From Sternotherus odoratus (taxonomy: Eukaryota > Chordata > Testudines > Kinosternidae), in assembly GCA_032164245.1 (NCBI GenBank), contig JAVMKO010000001.1, positions 80,845,892 through 80,909,891 on the forward strand: a DNA stretch of 64,000 nt. The letters run 5' to 3'. Under the pieces are notes generated by a model. It did not search any database. It was not told the origin of the DNA and was given only the letters and a program-made list of their open reading frames with translations. Below are positions 1-11,600 of the stretch, piece after piece (the first letter of the stretch is position 1; each line of letters starts with the position of its first letter). Made by a program: the position numbers and the translations under genes.

Positions 1-2636
1 CAAAGGGAGCATTAGACTCAATCGTTTTATCTCATCTTGGGGTCTGCGATGCGCTTGACCTTGAAAATAATGCAGCACCAAAGGCAAAGGGTTTTTTTGC
101 TACGGTAGCGTCTAAGCCCTCTCTTCCCAAGACCAGCCTGCATGGCTGAGCTGGGGAGCTGCATGGGGACAAATGGAGGAATGCTTCCCTTGCCAAGACA
201 GAGAACCAGAGTCAAACCCAACAGCTGCTGCTCCAGCCTAAATGGTGGGGGGCGGGGGGGGGGGGGCCCTCGCACCCTCTCGCTTGGGAGAAGGTCCAGG
301 TAGCTGCAGCTTCTCTGGCCTTGCTCCCACCCACTCCTTGCAGGACACTGCATAGAAGGTGCACCCCCTCCTTTGCCACTCCGTCCACGGGAACAGTCGA
401 GGGGGCCTTCTCATCTCATGAAAGAGGGGCCGAGGTTCCCTCACACCTTTTCTCCTATTTTGTGCCTCTGTGGGAAAATGGGGTATTTCCTCCCCATTAT
501 GGGCCAGATCACTGGTCCTCAATCCATTCCTTTGCCCTGCTCCAGCCGTGTAAGGGGGGCAGGAAGCTGGGGTAGCAGGGCACATGGGGATTCCCTTTGC
601 ACCGGTGGGGGGGAACCCACCCTCTGTGCCACTTGCCTCTGGCTCCTCCTGGCACAGGGGTGTGTTGGTGGTGAGGGGGGATGGCAGAATAGGCATAGTT
701 TGACTTCTAGATGGGGGGGGGGGGCAAAGGGGATTTAACCAGGGCCCCAGGGTGGCTAATGCGCAGGAGACACCAGCCAGGGGTGGCGTATCAGCTGGAA
801 ACCACCCAGCCCCCAGTGCGTGGGCTTCCTGTTGATTCAGAGCCGGCCCCCTCGGTCACATGGTGCTGCCAGCCCCCCTCCCTGCACAGCAGCTGACAGA
901 GTCGAGCCAGTCAAGTGACCGCAGAGACCGACCGCAGAGGCCAGGCGAGCTGCAAGCTGGCTGTGTGAGCTGCACCCCGCAGGGAGAGGCAGGAGTAACC
1001 GCTGGGCACTGTGGGGAGGGGCTGCTGCTTTTGGGGAGGAGACGGAGTGTCCGGGAGGGGTCTGCCAGGGGTGTGTGACGCGCTGTTTGTGGAGCAGCCG
1101 AACCTTTACACTGTGCCCCGCCACTATCCATGTATACAGGTTTTTTTCCCCTTGCCCTCCTGATCTCCACCTTGAATGTCAGGAATACTTTGTGCCCCGC
1201 AGAGCCCCACTTGGCACAACAGCCCCTAGGGCCATTACAGCTGGAAGGACGTAAAGCAGCCCTGAGGCTGCTCCAAGTTACATGGTTGGCCGAACTAGCC
1301 CTTAGCTAGCTCAGGGGAGCATAACGGTGGCTTTAAGTCACCTTTGCCATCCCCCTTTGGGTCCTGAGCTGCCTGCAGCTTGGCCAGGTTAAAGCTCTGA
1401 CCCTTGGGTGTGAATGAAAAGCGGAGGAGAGAAGACGAGGGGGATGAAGACAATGACCAAGGGGGCTGCCAGACATGCAAAAAAACATCAGTCCTAGAAA
1501 GGCGGCACCAGGAGAGACTGAACCCAGCCCTCTGTCTACATCGCATCCCTTGGGCAACGAGCCCTCACCCTACGGTCCTCCCCTGCCAGACTGCCTGGCA
1601 CAAGAGACCAGGGCTAGGAATCACAGGGAGGTCAACCTGCACCTAATTTCAAGGCAGTGACCAGCTCTTTTATAGCAGTGCCGGGCATTACCCCACCCAC
1701 GGCTGTCTGGACGTTGCAGTGATTCCCCAGGACAAGAAAAAGGCAGATTTTGATGAGATAGGAGAGCAACATCTCCAGTGCCTGGCCCCAGGCACCCTTT
1801 GGCCAGTAGCTCTGGGAGACAGAGCCCACGGGTATTTGCCCGGATGTGGTTAATGATTCTGAGAACGCAGTTTGCTCACCACCTGCCGAGCTGTAACTCA
1901 TTGACTTTAGGAAGCATCAGAGAGATGCCTGGACTCCGCTGCTCCCTTGGCAGGCTTCTGAGGTCCCTCCAGCTCGGGCAGTGGCAGGGAGCTTTCTAGC
2001 CCCTGCTGAATGGGGTCTGCCTGGCTCCGCAGCTTGGATGTGCAGCATGCAACCTACTGAGTTCTAAAATACACCTCCGCTCCATCTCCCAGCGACCTCG
2101 GGGACTGGACAGTGCTGGTAGCTGCTGCACCCTGCCTCACTCTCTCTCTGCCAAGGGAATGCTACTGTATGGGCAGATCAGGCGCAGCCCGCAGGCTCCT
2201 GGGAAGCTGCCAGTACGGCCTTTGGCACCGTAATGCGTGAGCACCCAGACGCGACAGGAATGTCAAGTGACGTGTGTGTCAGGACAGGAGGTAGGGGCAT
2301 GTAACCAAGCAACCCTCATCCTGCGAGAGAGCCGCAGGGGTGGGGAGCTGGCCAGGTGAAGAGAACTGAGGAGTTGTGGAGGGAGGGCAGGTCAGTGACC
2401 CCTGCAGCTGCCTGGCTCTGGAGGAAAGGGACCCCCCCCCCAGCTGGAACGGCTCCCTCTCCAGCCCAGAGGTCAGGCTTCCACCCCCCTCCCCGCCCAC
2501 CTGTCCGGATTCTTCTCTCAGAAGGGAATTCACAGCTCGCATTCCTGGGCGGGAAGCAGGGGTGTCAGCACTTGTTTTTGCTCAGTCCTTCTTGCATTCC
2601 TGAAAAGGAAATCTGCCTCGCCACGGTTGCCTGGTC
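1..2636. other. Upstream region of CARD10, no coding gene seen
   Basis: Open frames here are short, lack splice-site logic and match no family I recognise. The stretch is GC-rich, with guanine runs at 254-266 and 713-724. The last part probably contains the CARD10 5' UTR, because a TGA at 2601-2603 lies in frame ahead of the proposed start at 2637. In humans the divergent neighbour here is CDC42EP1, but I see no part of it. Confidence 0.5.
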
Positions 2637-2643
2637 ATGCCAG
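2637..2643 (+). CDS. CARD10: CARD10 coding exon 1 (start exon, only 7 coding bases)
   Basis: ATGCCAG is followed by a GTGTGC donor and supplies Met-Pro plus the first base of Gly. Exon 2 opens in exactly the matching phase, giving M-P-G-P-E-D. The known CARD10 and CARD11 proteins also begin Met-Pro-Gly. There is a G at -3 and an in-frame TGA 34 bases upstream. The 5' UTR part of this exon cannot be delimited. This is an inference from phase and homology, not from transcript data. Confidence 0.6.
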
Positions 2644-5600
2644 GTGTGCGCATGGGGGGACGGTGAGAGGGAGAAGGAGAGAAAGGCAGGAAGCAGAGAA
2701 AGCCGGCTCAGCCTGCTACCTGAGTGATTGCTCTCCTAGGCTGGCACTGTGAGATCGGCCAGCAGCTGAGGGACGGGTGCTAACTGCCCCCCTGGCTTAA
2801 ACAGGAGGGGGTCAGTAGTTTTCAGTGCTGGGGGGCTCTTGACTCTGTAACTCCCCTCACAGGCCCACGCTCGTCGACCTCCAGGGCACGCTGTCTTCCT
2901 ACCAGGGCTGGGCCTAAGGGGCGGAGGTCCCCTTTACCGGGATGAGGGGTGAGTTTGTCTTATATTAACGTTATATCGGTTTGTAAAGTTGGGAGGGGGG
3001 ATAGGCTGTGACTAGACACTGTTCACATGCTTCGTTTATTGCGCTGCACACTGTCCGATCAGGTGAATAAGAGACTGCGAAAGGGACAGGGCGGGGGAAG
3101 GGCCGGGGACACATGCTGGGATCGTGATACAATCAGAAACCTGCCCAGGGGGAACACAATCCAGACTAGATTCTTGCTGTGTGACAGAAATTCGGTTCAG
3201 CCAACCAGAGCAGGCGTATGGCTGAGTCCCAGATCCCACCCATACTCCACTCCCAGCCCAGATTAGGCACTTGGGAAGGAGACTACTGAGGAGTCACAGG
3301 GATCTTGCTGCTCAGATTGGGAAGGCAGAGGGGAATTTGCGGGAGCAGAGGTTTGATCCAGTGGTTGGCTCTGGCCGTGTCCTGTTGCCATGATAGGTAA
3401 AAGAGCCCTGACAGCCAGGCGAAGGGCGATGCTAGTGTGTGGTGTTCTTGTACTAGTACAATTGCGTGTGTGCAGGGGGAAGAGGGAGGGGGTGTGAAAT
3501 CTTCATCGTTTAGGACTTTTAAAGGCAGACTGCACAAACCACTAGCAAATGGACCCATGCCAGGACAAACATGCATTGGCAGGGGTGGGGGGCGGGTGCT
3601 AGATGATTTAGTGGCTCTGTTGGCTGGCTGCGTTCTCTGATTCATGGAGTTTACTTTGGGGCATCATCACAGCCCTGCCCTGGAGGCACCTCGCCCCCGC
3701 CTATGGAGCTGCATGTTGCTATTTGTGCAGTGGGGAAGACCCTCCTCCCCCAGGTCTGCTGTGTGTGTGTGCGCGGGGGAGGAGATGGGGGATGGGAGAA
3801 GGAAATTCAGTCTCCGTTTTCCCCTCAGACTAGACAATACGTTTATAGACCCCACGCTGCTCTCCCCCACCACCTGGAGCAGTCCAGCCCTACCTGGAGG
3901 GGAGAACAGGGGAGGTGAGGAAAGGGAATTCAGCCTCCAGACCCATGGTCTTTCTGCTGGGACTGCCTGTCAGGAAGCTGGTTGTGTATTGTACAGTTAC
4001 AGGGACCCTGCTTGGATTTCCTTAATGAATGGGTAATTCAACCTCTCAAATCAATTTTCAGGAAGCAGAGTTCAACCTAGCAGTGCCAGTGCTTTCCCAT
4101 TGGGGGCCCTAAACAGGAATCATTTGAGTTCTGCTCACACACTACAAAAGCAGGCAAATTCTTACAATAAAGAGGGACTAGGAGGCCCCCTTGAGCTGCT
4201 CAGGGCCAGCAATTGCTGAGTCTGCTTATGCCCAGGGCCAGCTCCACAGACCAGTATAGGAGCCAGCTACACCCTTCAGGGGCTGCTGTTAAATTTCCCT
4301 TCTGCGCAATTCTGTTTCCAGACAAGTAAATGAATCACCGCTGCAGAATAGAACATTAGTTGCAACAAAGTTTTCCTCCAGGGCCTTCTAGCTGATAGGA
4401 AGACTGCAGGCGCTTCTGGTTCTAATTACCCCAAATGCAACAGGCTAGAGATACAGTAGAGACTCGATTATCCAGGATGATAGGGAAAAAAATAATTCTG
4501 GTTAATAAAATCCTGGATAATCACCATCCATAGGAAATATGGGGAGTGGGGGTTGATTCACCAGCCACTTTACGCCGGGAAGAGGGGGTGTTGGTTCACT
4601 GGCTGCCCTGGACCCTGGTGGGGTTTTTGTGTGTGCGCTTGGGGCAGCTGCAAAGCCAGAGCCGGCCCTGTGAGTTACGCGTGTTTTTTTTGACATCCTG
4701 GTTAATCCACATCCTGATTAATCCAATCCTGGAGAATCGAGAGTCTATTGTAATTAGCCTTGTTCTTCCTGGTAACTCCTACTGAATTCTCAAATTGACA
4801 CCCTTGCTGTGCAGTTTGGTATTGTTTAGACCCCAGTTTAGCAAAGGACGATCAGGTTCTCATCCAGGGAGCTGCAGATGGAGGTGGTGAGCTCTGCCTG
4901 AGGTGGCAGATTGTCTCGAGTGGCCTCTCTTTCACCCTCCATTTCTGATGCCCCAGGTGGGTGGTCGCCTTTTGATCCTTCTGGATAGTTCTGGTATTTA
5001 AGATGATTGATCTGCCATTTGGGCCTGGAGAGTCGACCCCTAGGGCCGCTCCATGTCAGCGTCTCGCCACTGTCACAACACAAGTTCTGCTTCCCAGGCC
5101 CCGAGGATGCATCAGGAAAGGCCGACAGCCCCACAGAGGAGGAGGAGGAGGAGGAGGAGGAGGAGGAGGAGGAGGAAGAGGTGTTGTGGGAAAAGATTGA
5201 GAGTGTGCGGCACCAGCTGACCCGGTCCTTGAACCCAGCAAAGCTGACGCCCTACCTGCGCCAGTGCCGGGTGATAGACGAGCAGGACGAGGAGGAGGTG
5301 CTGAACTCCTGCAGGTTCCCATACAAGAGCAATCGCACGGGTAGGAGAAAGCAATCTGTTACAGCGGACGTGTGGAGAAGACACCCCTGCCACTCGGTGG
5401 AGAGACCCACCATCAGCGCTCCCTCATCCTTATTACCTATAGTGACTACCCCCCCCCCCAGCCAGTGCTCCCGCCCCGTTCCCTCTACCAATGCCCCCCC
5501 AGCCACCTCTCCCTTCTGTTCCCTCTAGCAACCCCTCCCCACAACCAGCGCTCCTGCCCCGTCCCCTCTAGCAACTCCCCCCGACAGCCAGCGCTCTTGT

Positions 5601-8600
5601 TTCGATGCCTACAGTGACTCTCTCCCACCCCAGCCAGCCCTCCGACCCCATTCCCTACTGCAACTCCCACCCCACACCCAGCGGTCCTGTCCTGTTCCTT
5701 CCAGCAAGCACCCTCAGAGCCAGTGCTCCCGCCCCATCCCCTCCAGTGACCCCCCCCCCCCCCTGCAGCCAATGCGCCCACCCCATTCCCTACTGCCCTG
5801 ACCTTAAAAGGGAGGGAAAATGGTGAATTTGCTCCTTGGTACAGGGATGTCATTATACCTGGTTGCTCATGGGTTTAGCAGTATCTTGCTTCTGTGTTGC
5901 TCTGTCTCTTTTAGGACACCTGATGGACATCCTTCGATGTCGAGGAAAGCGAGGCTACGAAGCCTTCCTAGAATCCCTGGAGTTTTATTACCCAGAGCAC
6001 TTTACCCAGCTGACAGGGAGGGAGCCAGCACAGCGCTGCTCTATGATCCTAGGTAGAGATGCAGCCCCCTTCTCCCTCCCCAGCTGTGAAACCTGTATGT
6101 GAGGAACCCGGGCACCCTGAACCCCGGGTTGGGGAGAGCCCTGCGTGTGTGAGGAACCCAGTGTCACGGAGTGTCTGGGGTGATGGTCTGGAACCGCTCC
6201 ATAGGAAGCCAGTCAGGACTCCGGGGGAAGCGTCCCCTCTCCATAAACAGGCTGTCTCCAAGGCTAGGAGCTTCACAGATACAGCTTCCACCTTCCTGGG
6301 TCTGACCTCGGAGCATTCAGCACCTTCTGCCCCTCCGTGCGCTTTCCCCAGCGAGCCTGTCCAGGTGGGGTCCTGGGGAAGCCTGTGGATCCTTGCACCC
6401 CAACTCCACAGTAAGACGTGACTCTCAGCCAGCCAGTAAAACAGAGGTTTATTCGATGACAGATACAGGGTCTAACACAGACCATACAGCCAACGTGAGC
6501 CCTCAGCTGGATCCATTTTGGGGGCCCAGGGAGGCCAGGCCCTGCCTGGGCCTGCCTCCCTTTTGCCCACCCAGCTCCAGACTGAAACTTCCTCATCCCC
6601 CCCGCCCCTCCCCCCGCATTCCTTTGTCTTTCCTTCCCCAGGCAGGTCAGGTGACCTCCCTTCGCCCCCTGGGATCAAGTTACAGCTTCAGGTATGGCCC
6701 CCTTCACACAAGAGTCAGAGGAGACAGTAAAGAGCATTCCTACTCCGTCACACCCGGGCCCCCTGAACCCCGGGTCGGGGAGAGCCCAGGGTATATGAGG
6801 AACCAGGCACGCTGTACGCTGGCTTGGGAAGAGCCTGGTGTGTCTCAGGAACCGCGGCACCCTGAACCCTGGTTTGGGGGTACAGAGTGACTGAGAAGTC
6901 TGTGTCCCAGACCTAAGACGGGGGGGGGGGAGCCGTCCCTGTCTCAGCACCCAGGAACCTCTTGCCTTTCTCTCTCCCAGATGAGGAGGGCCCCGAGGGT
7001 CTGACCCAGTTCCTCATGTTGGAGGTGAAGAAGGTGAGGGCGCAAAGGAAAGAGCACCTGGTGAGAGAGCACCAGTTAAAGGTGAAGAACCAGGCACTGG
7101 AGGAGGAGCAGAGCCGGCTGGGGCAGCGGCTGCAGGAGCTGCTGAAGGTGCAGGAGCGATGCCAGAGGCTCCGTGAGGAGTGGGACTCCAACAGCCTGGA
7201 GCTGCTGCGGTTGAAGGATGAGAACTACATGTTGGCCATGCGCTATGCACAGCTGTGTGAGGAGAAGAACCTGGCCGTGCTGCGGAGCCGGGACCTGCAG
7301 CTGGCGGTATGGCAGGGTGGGAGAGCGGGCGCTTGGCAGTTAGTGGGTGAGAGGCGTGCTTATGAGGCTGCAGATTAGGGATGGGGGTGTGATGGGTGTT
7401 CCCCTCAAGGGGGTGTGGAAGGGTGAGTGTGTACGTTCTGTGTTGGTACCACAGGTAGGATGAGTGACGGAGGGGGAGGGGGGATGAGTGTATGTGTGCT
7501 AGTGGCTGAGGTTGTGTATTTAATGTGTCTTTGTGGGTATTCGTGTTTCATTGAAAATGTGTGTTCAGTTGCATATTAGTATGTGATGGCGTGTTTTTGT
7601 GTGTATGTGTATCGGACGTTGCTCTGTCAGCGTGTGTGTGTACATGTATTCTGCTGTGAATGCTTGTTGTGGCGTACTGTGTGTTGCTGTGTATGTACTG
7701 TGTGTTCTCTGGGTGTTGCTCTGTGTGGGTTGGTGTTATATTTATTCTCCCCACTTACATAATGTCCGTAACTGTTTCTCTGTAGGCGGGAGCGTGTGTG
7801 TGTGTGTGTGTGTGTGTGTCTCCTCTCCCCTCAGATGATGCCAGGGAGAAGGAATTCATGACACGTGCCCTGGTTACCATGCTTTCACCTCCGGCAATTA
7901 CACACCCACTTCCTGTGTCTGAGAGAGGACGGCTGCACCTTGAGTTCACCTATTTACAACCCTGCCCTTGGTCACACCCGTTCCTTGGCTTGTTCCACTG
8001 CCAGGCTCCCACACAGCCCTGCCGCTGCTCCTCCCTGCGGTGCTGCCTGCCGCCCTGCTTTTCCAGGGCTGGGCCCCCATCCACAGCCCTGCCCATGGCC
8101 TTCAAGTCCCTGCTCACACTCTGCTCTTTCAGCCCTGGGGTCCCCACACAGCTCTTGCCCATGTCCTTCACTCTTGACCAGAAACCCTCTGCTATAGCCA
8201 TCCTAGGCCTCTTCTGAACCCAGGCAGCTGAATTGTTTATGGGTTTGGTAATATGGACATCAGAGTTCCATGGTCACTGAGACCCATGGTCACAGTCTGG
8301 CCCAGTCCCCCGCTCTGGATGGACACCCGGATGTGATGAGTGTACCCAACCGCTGGATCCCATGTGCCGCTAACCTCCCTGGGTCTGGGTAGTGACTGGT
8401 CACAGTTCCTAGCTCTGGGTCTCCCAGGGTGTGTCTACACTGCAATAAAACAACCTGGCTGGCTGGGCTGGGCTGCGACGCTGTAACGTGCGGTAAATAT
8501 TCAGGCTTGGGCTGAAACCTGGGCTCTGGGATCCGCCTCGGGGATCTCAGAGCCCAGCTTCCAGCCCGAGCCCAAATATGAACACTGCAATTTTATAGTT

Positions 8601-11600
8601 CCCCAGCAAGCCTGAGTCAGCTGACCTGGGCCAGGCTGGGGTCTTCTGCTATAGTATAGACACCCTCTGTCATGCTCCTGGGTGCAGACCCCATGGTTGA
8701 CAGCTTTCCTGGGCGGTAAGATCCTGCAGTTCAGCTGCCTAGACCCCAGAACCAGTGTGCCACCCTCCTGAGGGACCCTCCCCATTTAGATACATCCCCC
8801 CAGAGCCCACCTGACTGTGAAAGCTCTGGTTTCTTGATTGAACCCTCCAGAGATGACGATAGAAAGGCAGGAAAACAGGGTACCCAGGTTTAGCGTGGGA
8901 ATTTCTTCGCCACAGAGACTCCACTCTTAACAAAGCAGGCTCAAGAGTCACAGATTTTTGGCACATAACAGCCACACCACTCTGATCTCACCCTGTGTGG
9001 GAGTCCTGGGTTTGGTCAGCGTCCTTCAGCTAGTCATGTCTTCCTGCCTCCTTAACCTGGTGATGATGATGGATGGGGGCCCTGCCTCAGAGAATCCCCT
9101 TTCTGAAATATAGCCTCTATTCTCTTTGGTCAGGTGGCCAGTAGGAGAAACTGCAGCTCTCCCAGCCACGTGCTCTAGCTGGGAAATTCCACCTCCTTCC
9201 CCCCAGTCCGACTGCTCTGCAGAGAAGTCATTGCTCCAGGGGCTGGCCAGTCATTGAGAGACAATGAAAGCTGAGGGGGCTAGATTGCTCTGTGTTAGCT
9301 TCACAGGGTCATTCCACTAGGTACCAAGCACCTACTACCAAAGGAATGCTCTAATGCACAATGGAGGTTGCAATACAACAGGAGGGTTACAATACAAAGT
9401 GGCAGTCACTTAACCTGGGGCTCACAGTTTGGTACAGGCCTAGCCGACTCTCTTGCCCCCCAAGCCCCTTTCACTTGAGAGCTAAGTCAGAAAAGAGCTT
9501 CCCCCCACCCCAGAGTTGTACAAGGCTTTCCCCAGCATATTTTCTCAGTCCTTGCTCTCATTACCCCCAAGTCCTCTCCCTGTGTGCCAGCCTGCCCACT
9601 TTGCTCCAGGGCACCTCAGGCAGAGGCGGTGGGCGTGAGGCTGTCCTTGTTCTCCCTGCCCCAGGTGGACCAGCTGAAATGTAAAGTTAGCAGCCTGGAG
9701 GAGGAGTGCCGGCTGCTGAAGAAGCACAAGTCTGCTGGGCCCCAGCGAGAGGCAGAGGAACGGGGTCAGCCTGATACGGTGTCTGAGCTGCAGGCCGAGA
9801 ACCAGAGGCTGACGGCCTCACTCCAGGAGCTGCAGAGCATGCTCCAGGTACCAGCCTGGGCAAAGGGAGAGAAGCAGTGGCAGGTTAGCCAATGGGCCAG
9901 TGCGGGCCCTGGAAAAATAGGTGGCCCCACACCCTGCCACATTCTGCCTTGTATTCCTTACAGGGAGTGGGGGGTCAACCGGGGGGGGGGAGGGGAAGAA
10001 GCCGGTTGGGGGGTGGAGAGGGGCCAGGGCCCCACAAAATCGTAATCTGCCACTGAGAAGGCTGGATGAGCCTGACTGAGGCCTACCCTCCATGTTGCAG
10101 GCAGGGATGGAAGAAACTGGGGGGTGGAGCTAGCTCCGGGGGGTCATGTTGCTGAGGAGGAGCCGATGGGTGACGCATGTGGAGAGGGGCTGAGGGAGTG
10201 GAGAGGAAGGAGGGAAGATGGTGAGGGATGAATAGGGTTACTGGGTAGAGACTGCATGGAAAGAGTATGGAGTGAGGTACAGTTTGATCCTCCTTGCACC
10301 CTACACTCTGCAGCTCTGCTCCCTGTCTCCACATCCCCTTTCCCTCCTCTGCTGCTTCACCATCCCCACCCCGTAGGCCTGGAGCAGCCTCTCTCCTCCA
10401 AGATACCATGCAGCACCCCGCTTTAAATCCTTCCTCAGAGTCACTCAGCAACTTTTCAAGGCTTATCTCCCTATGGGCGCTCCCCATGGTGTCCTCTGAC
10501 CAGCCCGTCTCACCATCCAACAGGGTGGATCTCTGCAACATGGCGGTGGGCATTAGGTTCTGCCCGTTACCAGTTTTGCCTTTTTTCTGGTGTTCAGCCC
10601 ATTGAAGCAGTCTCCCTGCGTCCCTCTCTGGGACTGAGCTGGAGGCAGTCAGCCTAGATGCTGCTCTTCTCCACCTGGGAGTGTTTTCAATACACGGTGG
10701 GGGAAATCGATCCGAAGCTCAGATTTATTTACAGAGTCTAACAATAAGCAGGGGCTAGAGCCAGAGATGCCAGACTAGAAAGGGAACCTGGAACCAAGCA
10801 TGACAGAATAACAGCCCCCAGGACAATGGGCTAGAGGGACCAACACCCAGGGCATACTGGAATAGCGAACTAAACTGAGGCTGAATTCTGAACAGCAACA
10901 AGGTCCCTGTCTAAAATCAAACCCTCAGATTCCCTTGGTCCCTGTCCCTGGTTTGGTGCCTGGAGGATCCTTAGCAGTCCAGGTTTGCAGATTCACACCT
11001 GAGGTGGGGTAACAGGACCTTTATGCTAAGTCAGGGAAACCTGAACAGTGAGGGCCAGGGTCTCCCCATTTTTTACCAGCTGGGACTCAGGAGATCTGGG
11101 TTTATTTCCTGGCTTTGCCACAGATTCTGTGTGTGACTTGGGAAAGTCACCTGATCTCTCCATGCTCGGTTTCCACAATAATCCTCCCCTTGTCTGTTTG
11201 GAGCGCGAACTGGAGCACTTCGTACAAGAGGGCCCTGATCTCCGCTGGGTGCTGCCGTAATAGAGGTGACCCTAACGACACGCAATCCTCAGTCCCCTTA
11301 GCAGATGAGCCTGAGGCTGTCCCTAGCTGGAAGCATCCCTTGATGCCTGTGGTTAGGCTACCCCACTCTCTCATCTCCTAGGCAGCGAGTGAGGTCCAGG
11401 CACCAGGCTCCCAGCGGATCCTCCTGGACATTCTGGAGCATGACTGGAAGGAAGCACAGGATGAACGGCAGGAGCTGTGCCAGAAGCTCCACTCTGTGCA
11501 GAGCGAGCTGCAGTGGGCTGAGGAACTACGGGATAAGGTATCCCCCCCCCCCTCCCCTGGTACCGCTGAAGGGCGGGGCTCTCTGGGACAGGGCTATTTG

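Noticed and set aside
5007..5097. Open frame extending CARD10 exon 2 upstream with its own ATG
   Set aside because: A good acceptor at 5097 and the conserved Met-Pro-Gly N-terminus supplied by 2637-2643 make this intronic. The extra residues match no CARMA protein I know.
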